This document shows positions 1-11,220 of a DNA stretch of 64,000 bases, in pieces. How positions within the stretch are numbered: position 1 is the first letter of the stretch; each line of letters begins with the position of its first letter. Under the pieces are notes generated by a model that saw only the letters and a list, made by a program, of their open reading frames with translations, ran no database searches and was not told the DNA's origin. The position numbers and the translations under genes are program-made. The stretch is from Begonia masoniana. Taxonomy: Eukaryota > Streptophyta > Magnoliopsida > Cucurbitales > Begoniaceae. The DNA lies in the NCBI GenBank assembly GCA_022432975.1, contig CM039512.1, positions 36,515,730 to 36,579,729 on the forward strand, read 5' to 3'.

Positions 1-128
1 AGCATGACTTGGTTTTCACAAGTCGTAACAAAAACTTTTTGAAGACAATGAATGACTTCTTACCATGATTCAAGAGATTCAAATTGAAAATGAAAGAATG
101 GTTAAAGGAGCAAGACTCTGATACCAAA
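1..128 (-). mobile_element. Leader and PBS of an LTR retrotransposon (X) leaving the window
   Basis: On the minus strand the LTR at 129-1335 is followed directly by TTTGGTATCAGAG (rc of 116-128), a primer-binding site complementary to the 3' end of plant initiator tRNA-Met. The remaining 115 bases are non-coding leader with no recognisable gene. The coding part of element X lies to the left of the window, so superfamily cannot be assigned. Confidence 0.75.
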
Positions 129-1335
129 TGATGTGCTTCAAAAATGGGAAAGGAGGTTGAAACACAAAAACACTATCGATTGCAAAACAGTTTTGGCCGA
201 TAAATGGGTGAACTTCCAGAACAAACAACTCTATCAAAATAACTCCAATTAAGCTGAAATGTTAACAAAATCTTACCTTGAATATGGTGGAAATACCCTC
301 CAAAAATCAAGGGTTAACTCAATGGGGATAAAAAGATATGGCTTTTGAGGTGCACGTTTGTCCGAAAAATGATATGGCTGCACTTTCTTGGTTCTTTGCC
401 TCTCCTTGAGGATGAACACTCTAACTTGCTATGATGAGAGCTTGTCATCCCCTTGCTGGATGTTCTACCTTAAAGGAAGAGGTAGAAGAAGGGAGCAATA
501 CAATGGAATCCACTACACTCACAAAGATGGAAATCAAATTAAACACACACTCAATTAGATATTACTCACCGAGGAGATGCGGTCACTTGAAGCTTGACAG
601 CTCAAGATTTCAAAGTTGAAATTCAATTTTTCTATTCAAAATGTGCTGAAGATTACAAGTCTTAAGGAGGGTATAAATAATGTCTCCAAGAGAATTAGGG
701 TTTCCACCCATAACTCTTACAGAATAAGTAAAAATTCAAAGGAAGAAAAGGGGGAAAATGAGTGCTTGCCCAAATGAGATAACCAAGCACTTTATGGCCT
801 CTTCTTGCCATGTGGCTCTCTCCTCCTCACTAGAGGTCCCCACCATCAATACTACACACTAAATAATATAAGGTTTAGAAAATGATTCAAAAAGATACAA
901 ACATAAGTTGAAAATAAAAGGCCCTTCTAGAATTGGCCATGTGTTTCCTCCTCCCTAATTGTTGGATTGAATGGCTTGATGCTAGAGCTTGAGGGATCCG
1001 TGCTAGGAGCTCTATGGTTTGAATTATTGGCTTCTATTGGTGCTTCTTGAACTACATCTTTCTTCAAGCTTTGAAGAAGATAGAATGGCTTAAGTTGACC
1101 TCCATGGCCAATGTGTTGAGCTCTCGAGTCTCTGCTTTTTGGCTTCCAGACTAGCACATGTTTGAGGATTTTTGGAACTCCTCTTAGGTGTGAACTTTGA
1201 CATCTCCTTGTGAATTTGTGGTGGAGGATCTCCCTTGCTTCTTTGCAAGCAACGTTTCCTACAAAAATAAAGAAAACTAAACATAAGGTTAGCCTCCATG
1301 GTGTTTGCCTTGTGTTAGGTTTCCGTGGCACATCA
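129..1335 (-). mobile_element. 5' LTR of element X (1,207 bp)
   Basis: The ends form an 8-bp inverted repeat, TGATGTGC at 129 and GCACATCA ending at 1335, with the obligatory TG...CA termini, and the PBS abuts the left end. The LTR therefore reads on the minus strand as a 5' LTR. It is inserted just downstream of the copia gag at 1387-2055. ORFs inside it (for example 927-1331) have no recognisable domain and I do not treat them as genes. Only one LTR of X is in the window, so its age cannot be estimated. Confidence 0.8.
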
Positions 1336-1386
1336 GTTCTCTTTTCTACCCCCTATTAGATATGCTCCCAGACCTTTGCCCTTTTT

Positions 1387-2055
1387 CTAAAAGTTCTTCC
1401 GCTTCTTAAGGGAAGATTGAGAAGAGAAACATTTCATAACATTTGCTTCTTGCTTCATCTCTATAGAAGAAAAGAACTCGTAGTTTGTTAGCTCGTTAAG
1501 CAACTGAGTCATATTGTAACTCAATTTGTTCATGAAATAGTTGTTCTTGAATTGTAAGAATTGTGGGCTTAAGCTTTCTAATATCATGCCCACTTGGATA
1601 GCCTCATCAATATGAGCCTCATTTATTTCAACCTCATGAATTGTGCTAATCATCATTAACACATGCTCTTGAAAAAAGATGTCAGCACGCATCTTGCTAT
1701 TCGTGACTTTCTTGATAGCTTCATGATGGGATTTGTTAGATGGACGACCAAACATGTTTTCAAAAGACTCCATTATCTCATAAGTAGTCCCTATGTTCTC
1801 AAATTTTGTGTTGAGAACATTAGTCATGCAAACGAGTAAATAACAATGAGCTTTGTCATTTGCTCGTTGCCATGTCTTGAAAGATTTTCTCTCTGCTTTC
1901 GTGGCATTTTCAGTAAGGACAAGAGGACATTCCTCAGCCATGAACAACTTGAGGTTGTTGTGCACAAGAATCAAATTCATGTTCTTTTTCCAGATAACGA
2001 AGTTATCGCCAGTCCACTTTTCAGTTGTGTGTAAATTAATCATGAAAGAAGACAT
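1387..2055 (-). CDS. gag: Ty1/copia gag (UBN2-like), 222 aa
   Basis: This encodes the capsid-forming Gag of a copia retrotransposon, the protein that assembles cytoplasmic virus-like particles around element RNA. The N-terminus (residues about 10-35, KWTGDNFVIWKKNMNLIL) and the middle (residues about 85-110, TTYEIMESFENMFGRPS) match the plant gag-polypeptide UBN2 pattern. The end is lysine-rich (SLKKRKNF). No zinc knuckle is seen before the stop, so the ORF is probably truncated at its 3' end, where LTR X is inserted about 50 bp downstream. The start ATG lies about 1.2 kb downstream of the PBS at 3261-3272 on the same strand, which supports it being the first gene of this copia element. Family assignment is by recognition of the motif pattern; activity is unlikely because pol is missing here. 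Confidence 0.8.
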   Translation of the reverse strand: MSSFMINLHTTEKWTGDNFVIWKKNMNLILVHNNLKLFMAEECPLVLTENATKAERKSFKTWQRANDKAHCYLLVCMTNVLNTKFENIGTTYEIMESFENMFGRPSNKSHHEAIKKVTNSKMRADIFFQEHVLMMISTIHEVEINEAHIDEAIQVGMILESLSPQFLQFKNNYFMNKLSYNMTQLLNELTNYEFFSSIEMKQEANVMKCFSSQSSLKKRKNF

Positions 2056-3260
2056 AGCTGTAATGAATAAATAAATAAATAATAATATTATGCTTAAAAT
2101 TCATACGACATATGGCATAGTCAGATGATGCATAAGCATGCTAAATCAATAAATAATACGCAAATGCTATTATAGCCTCGATAAATAATATTTTTCCTTA
2201 GGGTAAACTATTAAAAAATTTACTCAAAATATCTCATATTTTAAAATTTTATTAACTAACAATTAGTTTTGATCAAAATGTGATTAACATGTTTAACCAC
2301 ATTTTAATAAGTGATCACCATTTTAGTTTTATAAAACTTAACTTATAATAATCGTCGTAGGGTCGATCAACCATAAAATATATTTTATAAAATCTATCTC
2401 TAGGAGACCAACCATGATATTTTTTTAAATGAACATTCTTCTTAGAGAAGACGTTAACAAAGTAGTCTCGGAGCGCCATTTAAATCTCACTTGTTGTGCC
2501 AACAGTGGAGACCATAGGAAATTACAACAAACTCATTGCTCCCACTAATTATTTTGAATTAGTGTTATTTTGTAGACTATCACATATTCTATTAAACTTA
2601 TATAAAAATTAATTTAATTTTATATAAATTATCAATTTGATAAACAAATTATAAAATTAATAATTCCAAATAAACAATTGATTTAGCATTTATAAAATAA
2701 TGTAAAATATTAACAATTAAAATTTTACACTATTTTATTTTCTTACATAATTCATAAATATGAACTAATAGTTTTAATCAAATTAAAACCATTTGATTTA
2801 TAACAAACTAATTTATTAAAAATAAATAAATAAGACATACTATTAATGCATGTCAATGTGATAAAACTAAAATTATGAGTAGACTCTATATGCAAATAAT
2901 ATATGGCATGTTAATGCATGACAATGATCATTTATATCAAACATAAAAGTAAATGAAATAATGACCAAGTCGATTTGGGTATTTCTAAAAGTACATGTAA
3001 AACCCACGTCGTGGTGTCAACAATTGCACACCATAGTCCTGCTAAAAAATTTGTCTCGTCTCTTTTTGTTCTTTGATCTCCATCAAGATTACACAAAAAG
3101 TATTTTTCCAATTCGGCCACATGAAATTACGATCATGATTCCAATAATGTGTATCCATACATTTAACTATATATATTAAAAATGTATGAGCTTACTCATG
3201 AACACATATCATGATTTTCACAAAATCATATTATTAAATATATCATAACTACAACGAAAC
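2056..3260 (-). mobile_element. Copia untranslated leader between PBS and gag
   Basis: About 1.2 kb of AT-rich sequence without a convincing ORF separates the PBS from gag. A diverged copy of part of it is at 61563-62054 (shared GGGTATTTCTAAAA and flanking words in the same order), showing that it is a repeated element leader and not host sequence. Confidence 0.65.
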
Positions 3261-3272
3261 TCTGATACCAAT
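3261..3272 (-). promoter_or_regulatory. Copia primer-binding site (tRNA-Met)
   Basis: The minus strand reads ATTGGTATCAGA immediately after the LTR end (TTCCAACA). This matches the plant initiator tRNA-Met 3' end and marks the start of reverse transcription for the copia element. Confidence 0.85.
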
Positions 3273-3765
3273 TGTTGGAATTTAGGGTTCCCTAGAATGA
3301 CATAATTACCTGTGTTCAACCTATGTATCATAAAAAAAATTCATCATGAACATAAATAGATGGTTGTTATAATATTTTAATAATCATACATGATAAAAAT
3401 ATTTTTTTTATTTCATATTTAATATAAGGGATTAAGAAAAAATACCTTTGTAGGTAACTTCACACAAATATGAAAATAGGCAGATTCGATCTTCCCAACC
3501 TTTGAAACCCTCGATCTTCTCCGTCAATCCTCCTCACCTCGAATAAGCATGCATGGCTGTGATGAACGAAAAAATATCACACTCAATATAGGATAGATCG
3601 TATACTCAACACATGAGACGATCTATTTGGATTTAGAGAATGACTCTCTAAAACTAATATAGGAGACTGAAAGATCTGCTCTTAAAAGTTGATTCTACAA
3701 CCTTAGAGTTTTTCGACATTATTTTATAAAGAGGTTATGAGATCTAATTTTAAAGATGGAATCAA
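3273..3765 (-). mobile_element. Copia 5' LTR, 3' part
   Basis: The LTR terminus AATTCCAACA (minus strand) abuts the PBS. The LTR runs to 3765, where an unrelated LTR (TGTAATGCCCC) begins. The missing 5' part is probably 43895-44435, which ends in the matching inverted terminus TGTTTGGAATT. The LTR would total about 1.03 kb. Confidence 0.6.
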
Positions 3766-5154
3766 TGTAATGCCCCGTAGCACAATGTTTCTACTTTACT
3801 TTTTCTTTAAAATAGTTCACTCAAAATTTCAAAATCATTTCACTGAAAATGTACAACATAAGTCATAAAATCAATGATCTTAAATGGTCATTTGAAAACA
3901 ATACTTAATAAATTCATTCATAAACATAACGAAATTAGACGTGATATAAAATATCTTTTAACTCTGATAGAAATAAATCATAAGTTTTCTCTTCTTAGCC
4001 TCTAAATTGCTATTTGCATTAACTCCATGTAACATTATCATGAGAGCACTTCTTTAACTGCATCTTTCATTCGTTTCTTTTATCGTATACATCACAATAT
4101 TCAAATTATGAGTCTAACCTCAATAAGAGATGCATAAACTATCATGAACATGTATGCAGATGTAATTTTTATAAAAACAGTTTTATCACAGTTCTTTCTC
4201 TACTTGGGTCTTTTATTCTTGCTTTAGTTTTGATATACAGTCTATTCGTTGGAGGTAATTTAGTCTAGGGAAGCGAGAAGACACCTCATGATCCCGTCTT
4301 ATGGGACAGTCAATTCATAATCTCGTCTCACAACAAAAGTTACGTTTATTTGGTCCTTCTCTCATCTTTCTGTCTTTCTGTCTTTCTTTCTTTGTTCGTT
4401 TTAAATCTTTCTTAACATAAATTCTTTTTCATAATGCATGAGTCATACATAAACATACAATGCAAAACATAGCGTATTCTACAGTCAATTCATCTGTTCT
4501 TTCTATTCAATCATAACTTACTACGTATCATAAAAACATTAATATTTATACATCTATCAAATCATCAAACAAAACATATCCTCTAGCGACATCATCATCT
4601 ATATAATCATATCATCTAACAAATATAAAAATCAAATGTCTATACTATAACACATCCTCGCGTGACATCATCGTCAATATAATCATATCATCTAACAATA
4701 GATCACAACCAAAAGTCTATACTATAAAACATCTTTGAGCATCATCATCAGTATAATCATAAAACATAACATCAATCGTAAACCTCATCCTATCACAGTT
4801 ATTAAATAAATACTCAAGTCATTCATGTCGTAATGTAATAACAAACAAGTCCTCAAAGTCTTATCGTAACAAAAATATTTAACTTAGCACTTTGTGATGC
4901 AGGTCGATGCATAAAATATAACTTACCTCAATCCTTAGTACGTAGACTGCTCACAACGGGTGTTCTTTAAATTTGAATAAACCCACTCATAGAGTTATTA
5001 CATAATAGTGAAAGAAAGTGAGGAGAAGAATCATAATTGAAAGATTTCCATGTAAAAACCCGAAGAATAATGAAAATCCTAACTATCTCCCTCGAGCATG
5101 TAAACCCATGTGTTTACTTGTTTGAGGGTTGAATTTTAATAGGCTTAGGTTTAC
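3766..5154 (-). mobile_element. LTR fragment E
   Basis: It starts TGTAATGCCCC, the typical start (plus strand) of the gypsy LTRs of this window, and carries the shared leader signals: a minus-strand donor GAG|GTAAGT at 4921-4926 and a decayed acceptor near 4110. It is cut at 5154 by element B, whose target duplication (TTTAC/CTTAC) continues at 38885. No gene is present. Confidence 0.55.
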
Positions 5155-5766
5155 TGTCACGACCTGTACGTCACGAGACACTTGACATACATTTTAAACT
5201 TTCACGTAAAATTTTTTGAAAATTAAAAATAACGAAACTTGAACTTTTAAACTCCTATAAATCCTTTTAAAATAAGTGGGAAACATTTATAAAATAAGTT
5301 TGAAAGAATTCATTTGAAATTGGATTAGTTTAAAAAAAAACATTTCAAAATCATCATATGTGGCGCGCTGTGTGTCCCTCGCATGCGCCCAAGCTGTCTC
5401 CGCGTGTGCACCCTGCAAGCCACCATGCAGCCCCCTGCTTCCTTTTACCCTTTTTCCTCCTTTTCTTCATTTTACACCTAATAACACTTCATAAAAACTA
5501 CCCTAACTTCAACCAACATCATATAACCTATAAACATCATCCAAAATCCCTTAAACATAACACTTTTCACAAATTTTCAAACATTTCATACCTCATTAAA
5601 AACGAACAAAAATACAAAGCGGAAGTCTAAAAATACGAATCATCAAAACATTTTCTATAAATCGAAATCAAACCCCAAGCAAGTCCAGTATTTTTAAAAC
5701 ATAAATCCTTCCATACATAGATTTTAAATCATGAAAACTTATCCCAAAACACTTGGAGTTCACCCA

Positions 5767-7274
5767 TGACACGATGGCCCTTAGAAAAGAGGCCGTGTAA
5801 AACCCACAAATATGACAATGTGCTCAGGTGGAAAGGTGTGGCACAAATCTGAGAATAAAGAGTAGAAAATGGAAATAAAATGCAAGTAAGATGAAGGTGA
5901 TGGTGTGTGGGTGTGATGGCCGAATATTATAGGGAAGAAAATGAATGAAATGCAAAGAAAATGGAACAAGATGAAGGTGGAATAGAGTGTGTGAAACCGT
6001 GAAGAAATGTGAAGATGGAGATGAAGAAAATGCAATAAAGTAAAGGTGAAATGTGTGAAGAGTGTTAGCCGAAATGAGAGGTGAAAATGTGTGTGAAAAT
6101 ATGAGGGAAATGAAAATACTCTTGGCGGACCCGAGAGCTATCTTACGTGTGCTCTCGGGTGCACGTTTTCCCGGAGGAAAACGACCACCGTAGACCTAGA
6201 TTTTCTTCCTCGAAACCTTCAACTCTCAAGAAAGAAAAGGTGAGGGAATGAATAAGAGTTCACCTAGCAACCCAAAGCTAGGGGAACAATGGAGGGCCTC
6301 TCCACTTGATAGAAATCGAGGAACACCCAAAAGGGGCTTCTAACACTTAGTTAGGAAAAGGAAAATTCTCATAAATGGCCAAAGTCTTTTTACACACACC
6401 AATGCAATGCTTAAATAGAAATCCTAAGGTGGATGATTAGGGTTTGGCATTTGGAAGAGTGAAAGACAACCCTTGGATGTGGAAGAAATCGGATGGCTAG
6501 GATGTGCAATCCGTGCACACACTGCTAATTGGTGGGTGCTGCCGCGTGCTAATCTGGCGCCCAGATCGCCCAACGCACGCACCATCAATGGTGCAGAAGG
6601 TTGATCCGTGTGCTCCTCCATCAACTCCAGACGCCGCTCCAGCACATCAATCTGTGGCGCGCCCAATCAGCGGCTGTGATGCCTACCCGCGCACGCCTGC
6701 CTGCTCCATCTGCTACTGTCTGCGGGCGCCTGCCCGATGCCAGCCTGCATGCCCCCACGTGCGCCAGAGCCATGCTCCATTTGATTCGAGCCCTTGCTTA
6801 GCCACTGGATTAGATTTTGCCAAGTCCTTGATCCTTGTTGACACTAACTCTTGTATCTGCAAATTCCATACCTTAAGTGTGGGCTCTTCTTTGGACTAAG
6901 GCTTCCTTTGAGACCAATTTGTTGAGTAGAAAATCCATAAGTGTTAAGAGGCTCCTTTACTTGGATGACCAAGTCTTCAACCCATCAAACATCTAACCCT
7001 AACCACACAATCTAATGCATGATGCAAATATAAATAATTCATACAAAAAGGCTAGAGTATGCCAAATAAGTTCCAAAACCAAAATTACAATAATTTATGG
7101 GCCGGGAAGACAATTTCTCATGGGCCAAAGGGTGACTCCTTCCAAGCTCTCCAAGTGAGGTCCTCTACAAGATCAACTCCTGCAAGAAAAGAAAACGCAA
7201 ATTCATCAGTAAAAAGGCTAAGTAGATTATGGGGCTTGGGCTGTGATCTAGTATTGGGCCTCCTTGGCATGTCA
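5767..7274. mobile_element. Solo LTR inside LTR B (1,508 bp)
   Basis: Comparison with the intact copy at about 11820 shows an extra block here that begins TGACA and ends TGTCA and is flanked by ACCCA (5762-5766) and ACCTA (7275-7279), a 5-bp target duplication with one change. There is no PBS, purine tract or coding sequence, so it is most simply a solo LTR of a different family. It has its own GC-rich patch at about 6535-6800. Confidence 0.65.
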
Positions 7275-7388
7275 ACCTATGAGTCAAAATGGCCTTGAAA
7301 GCCACAAACCTTCCACTATGAGCTCACCCCTCCAACTACACCTTTATGTTAACTTGAGGCATGTAGTCCTCACCTAAGATTTTTTCAC

Positions 7389-7982
7389 CTACATCATCAA
7401 AGTTTAAACTAATGAGCCTAGAGCTCAGCAAGAATATTTCAATGCAATGAAATACTCATGCATGCATGATTCTTTTAAAACATGAACATACATTACATTA
7501 CATTACTGTTCAAGTAACATGATGGTTAAAGGGGCGTGTTAGGGGAGTAGGCTCAGTAAACATAACATGGGTTAGTGTTCTGGGTGTGGACGATTTTTCC
7601 TTGACCCAGAGAATGATAAATACCAATATGTCCTTAGGCAAGGACGGTTTTACATAATCCCAGAGAATGACAAGAACATATGTCATACCTCGTCCCACAA
7701 CTTAATCAGTACATTACATAACATATTCTTATCTTTCTTACATAAAACATATGCATAAAAACATTTTGCATTATTTCTTGAGAACATGATGAATGAACCA
7801 TGAGAATGCACATAACATATAACATAAACAATCATCAAGACATTTTTAGCACTACAAGAACACCTAACTCTAAACATATTCTACTAACTTAACTACCCAT
7901 AATTGAACCCCATAAATCAAACATTGCCTAGTACCTTTGTGATGTAGGCTTTAAGGGCTAAACACATGCAATATAAACTTAC
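7389..7982 (-). other. Predicted LTR-leader intron, element B
   Basis: On the minus strand a donor AAG|GTAAGT (7977-7982) and acceptor ATGATGTAG|GTGA (7389-7390) delimit 594 bp. A degenerate repeat of about 57 bp (two copies near 7588 and 7642) lies inside. The same arrangement recurs in other LTR families here. Splicing itself is inferred. Confidence 0.5.
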
Positions 7983-9345
7983 CTTTGATCCTTAGCAATT
8001 CTAGCAAACCTTGATAACTTTTCTTTGGTGATTTCAAAACTAATACATGTGCATTAAACATTAATAATATCACAAATGTACAAATCAACCAAGTATATCA
8101 TTGACTTCATATTCACATAAACCAATTCAATTAACTCCAACATCATCATCAACAAAAAATTCAATCATTTCCTTTCAAAATTCTCAGAATTCAAATCTAA
8201 AATTGGCTCAACTTCGACCATCAATATTTTGAGCTTTACTTAACCAAATCCAATGATTCAAAATACTATAGAATCCTTAAAGAGTCTAGTTTAACGTGGT
8301 GAAATCCACTTATCAAAAACCAAGCTTAATAAATGGTAGAAAATCAAAGCTCAATACTGCTCTGTAAACACATTGCAGATTTTTACTTAAACTTTGAAAA
8401 TCCATAACTAATTGTGTACTTATCCAAATCCAATAATTCCAAAGCCAAATTTTAACTTAAAAAGTTTATTTTAACATGGTGAAATCCAATTATCAAGATC
8501 ATATCATAATAATAGGCAGAAATTGAAAAACCCAAATTGTCCTGTTTTTGCTAATTTCTTAACCTAATTTTCTAAATTTGCTAAAACTTGTATAATTTTC
8601 CATTTCCTTTCTACTCACAAGAATGGTACGTCAACATAATAAAGCATCAAATAATCTAGGCAATAGTGTAAGAAGTCTCACTTTCATGCATCCTAAAATA
8701 AGTCCCAACATCAACACATAATCCAACAAAAATAGCCCACTAGCTCATTTCTATCTTCTATATAAAAAAAACATTCAATCTAACCAAGGAAAACTAATTC
8801 TTACCTTGATGACCTAGAGAAGAATGTGGGTTTCTCTTCAACTTGCAAAACCCTAGATAAAGGAGATGAAAGCTAGGTGTCTTTCAAAACCAAATAAAGA
8901 GGGGAGAGGGAGGAGCTTGACGTTGGAAAAAGGGGAGAAACCATGAGGGAGAGGGAAGTTCGGGCGTGAGAGCTCTAGAGAGAGAGGAAAAGAAATATGT
9001 GGGAGGGAGATGAAATGGAATGTGTGTTAGTTTTTTTTTTTTTTTTTGGAAGGGAGAGGTGGGTTGGCTTCTTTGAGAAGCTAACAATGGGGGGATGTGG
9101 CAATCATCTAATGGTTCATTCTCACCAACCCTTTCCTTTTTCCTAAATTGCCCTCTCATTACCCTAACTACATATTCATTCCACTTAGTTGCCTCACTAG
9201 TTCAATTACCCACTAAATCTTCATTAATAATCCTAATTATAAAATAATTAGAATTCTCTACTATTCATTCCTAAAATCCAATACAAGTAGCATAATTTAT
9301 TAAGTAATGACAATTAAAGTGCACGATAAAATTTCGAGTGTTACA

Positions 9346-9365
9346 TTCCACCCTCCTTAAACAAA
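9346..9365 (-). promoter_or_regulatory. Polypurine tract of element B
   Basis: On the minus strand TTTAAGGAGGGTGGAA directly precedes the LTR start TGTAACACTC. This is the expected plus-strand primer position. The same tract follows the pol stop of elements A, C, D and J. Confidence 0.75.
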
Positions 9366-9421
9366 ATTTTGTCCTCAAAATTTGCTTACCCAAATAGCTC
9401 AAGATATCTACTCATCATATC

Positions 9422-10512
9422 CTACTGTCTCTCCCAGGTGACTTCCTCCACATTGTGATTTCGCCACAAGACTTTCACCAGTGGGATCTCCTTGTTGCGT
9501 AGTACTTTCACAATAGATTTTAGGATTCTCACCAGCCTTTCTTCGTACGTCAACATCGGTTGAATCTCAATATTCATTGGTTCCACAATTTGAGTAGGGT
9601 CACGTACGCATTTTCTCAACATGGATACATGAAAGACGTTGCAAACTTCATCCATTGACGAAGGTAGCTGCAATCTGTAAGTTGTATTTCCTATTTTCTT
9701 CAAAACAGGAAACGGTCCGACGAACCGTGGACTGAGCTTCCTTTTCTTGCTGAACTGCATGACTCCTTTGAATGGTGAGATTTTCAGAAATGCCTCTCGC
9801 CTTCAGCAAACTCCAAATCTCTTCTTCTTTTGTCTGCATAACTCTTCTGTCGGCTTTGAGCAGTCTCTATCCTTTGCCTGATAACTGTAACTTTCTCAAA
9901 CATTTTTCTGCAGAATAACCAGACCGACTAGCTTTGCCTCATCAACTTCATCCCAATATAATGGTGATTTACATTTTCTACCATAGACAGCTTCATAAGA
10001 AGCCATACCAATCTTATATTGGTAGTTGTTGTTGTAAGAAAAATCTACCAACGATAGAAACCTGCTCCATGTGACTTAAAATTCTAACAATCACGATCTC
10101 AACATATCCTCTAAGATCTAGATCGTTCTTTTAGATTGTCCATTCATCTATGGATGAAATGCCGTGCTAAAATTTAGTTTTGTACCCATCGAATTTTGCA
10201 AACTTTTCTTCCCGATCTAAGACAATCGTAACCGGAATTCCATGCAGCCTCATAATCTCCTAGATATACAGCTTTGCATACTGATTCATAGAAAAAGTCA
10301 TCTTCATTGGCAGAAAATGGGCTGATTTCATCAATCTATCCATAATGACAAAGATGTCATCATGACCTTTAGTTGTTCTCTGTAAACCGACAACAAAGTC
10401 CATAGCTATATTCTCACATTTCCATTATGGAATCGGTAAAGGTTGAAGTATTCCTCCTAGCCTTTGGTGTTCTGCTTTCACCTGTTGGCATTTCAAGCAT
10501 GATTCCACATAT
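9422..10512 (-). pseudogene. pol: Element B integrase remnant
   Basis: The open part, 9422-9760, encodes the C-terminal end of a Ty3/gypsy integrase: the GPY/F-like module (PRFVGPFPVLKKIG), then NVFHVSMLRKCVRDP and the chromo-like tail (PLVKVLWRNHNVEEVTWERQ). Upstream to 10512 the reverse strand still aligns in pieces with the integrase core and zinc-binding region of elements C and J, but the frame is broken repeatedly. At 10512, within the zinc-binding segment, it is cut by the Cassandra-type element. Reverse transcriptase, RNase H and protease are missing. Clearly non-functional. Confidence 0.8.
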
Positions 10513-10636
10513 CGGATCGTTACAAAGCGGACAATATCTTACTGAAAAATAGGGGTCATTACAAATGGTATCAGAGCCTCTACCAAACCAAAAATGTGGC
10601 TAACGAGGACGTTGGGCCCCCGAAAATGGGGGTGAT

Positions 10637-10980
10637 TGTGACGACCCGAGAGGGGGTTGGGCGCAATCCCACATCGCTTAGGGGAAGATGGAAATGAAAC
10701 ATATGTAAATGATGTCTCTCCTAGAAAGTAAGATGCATTTTGTAGCAAAATTACACCAGATCCCATCAGAACTCTAAAGTTAAGCGTGCTCGGGCGAGAG
10801 TAGTACCAAGTTGGTTAACCACTTGAGAAGTTCGCGTTGAAAACAAATCCATGAGTACAATTGCAGGGCAAACCTCAGGGATCTAAGCCCGAGTATAGGC
10901 AAATTCCAGAGCCGAGTATAGGCAAATCTCAGATCGTTACAAAGTAGACAATATCTTATTGAAAAAGTGGAGTCGTTGCA
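10637..10980 (+). mobile_element. Cassandra 3' LTR
   Basis: It starts TGTGACGACCCGAG, contains the ATCCCACATCG word usual near the start of Cassandra LTRs, the 5S-like segment, and ends GTCGTTGCA. It is complete at 344 bp, within the usual short size range of this family. Confidence 0.8.
10731..10843 (+). ncRNA. 5S rRNA-derived sequence in Cassandra LTR
   Basis: The stretch matches plant 5S rRNA around AGATCCCATCAGAACT, AGTTAAGCGTGCT (the internal box A region) and GGGCGAGAGTAGTAC (intermediate element and beyond). The first 25 bases and the box C region (GGTTAACCACTTGAGAAG) are diverged. In Cassandra elements this domain can act as an RNA polymerase III promoter. It is not a ribosomal 5S gene: there is no tandem array and the 3' end is decayed. 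Confidence 0.85.
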
Positions 10981-11062
10981 GTCGGTTCACCAACTCGGTT
11001 AATTGTCTGATTGTACTTGAGTCGTTCCTTTCGTCTGCCGTTTCTCTTCGTTCCCTCGTCAT
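10981..11062 (-). pseudogene. gag: Element B gag N-terminal stub
   Basis: Read on minus from the ATG at 11060-11062, the sequence encodes MTRERRETADERNDSS followed by IRQLTELVNR, matching the N-termini of the gag of elements C and J (QLTDLV, QLTELV). It is cut after about 27 codons by the Cassandra element. The capsid and zinc-knuckle parts are gone, so it has no function. Confidence 0.7.
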
Positions 11063-11203
11063 TGTTATTAATCATAAACAATTATAAACAAACATAAATA
11101 TCTAATAACATGACTTAATATAAATACTTACAGTTGATGGAGTGTTCTCATGCGGTGGTTTGTGCTGTCAAGCAATATACAGAACCGATTTTAAAACCTG
11201 AGT

Positions 11204-11215
11204 GATCTGATACCA
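11204..11215 (-). promoter_or_regulatory. PBS of element B
   Basis: On minus, TGGTATCAGATC lies five bases after the 5' LTR end (11221). The tRNA-Met complement is slightly decayed. A donor-like GTAAGT at 11126-11131 lies between PBS and gag, but no clear acceptor remains. Confidence 0.75.
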
Positions 11216-11220
11216 CAAAT

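Larger units (their letters stand above)
5155..9345 (-). mobile_element. 3' LTR of element B (about 2.68 kb plus an insertion)
   Basis: It starts TGTCACGACC and ends GAGTGTTACA, followed on the minus-strand upstream side by the purine tract and integrase. It matches the 5' LTR segments 11221-12059, 22200-22987 and 38076-38884 in order. Internal features read on minus: a predicted intron 7389-7982 (donor GTAAGT, acceptor ATGATGTAG), an 8-nt AG-to-GT interval (7983-7990) and a GC-rich patch near 5360-5430. A solo LTR interrupts it at 5767-7274. No host gene is seen. Confidence 0.75.
10513..10980 (+). mobile_element. Cassandra-type TRIM with 5S rRNA-like LTR, 5' truncated
   Basis: A very short LTR element on the plus strand: the last about 50 bp of a 5' LTR (ending CATTACA at 10563), a PBS TGGTATCAGAGCC (10566-10578), an internal segment of only about 58 bp ending in a purine-rich GAAAATGGGGGTGAT, and a complete 344-bp 3' LTR (10637-10980). 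The two LTR ends match (GATCGTTACAAAG and following). The 3' LTR contains 5S rRNA-like sequence, the hallmark of Cassandra TRIMs. It encodes nothing and would depend on other elements for mobility. It sits between B's integrase and gag stub, so a deletion has removed the rest of B together with the front of the Cassandra 5' LTR. Confidence 0.85.

Noticed and set aside
927..1331. 134-aa minus-strand ORF near the left edge
   Set aside because: It lies wholly within LTR X, has no recognisable domain and overlaps another frame of similar quality.
10731..10843. Genuine 5S rRNA gene
   Set aside because: 5' and box C regions are diverged, it is single copy and sits inside a TRIM LTR next to a PBS.
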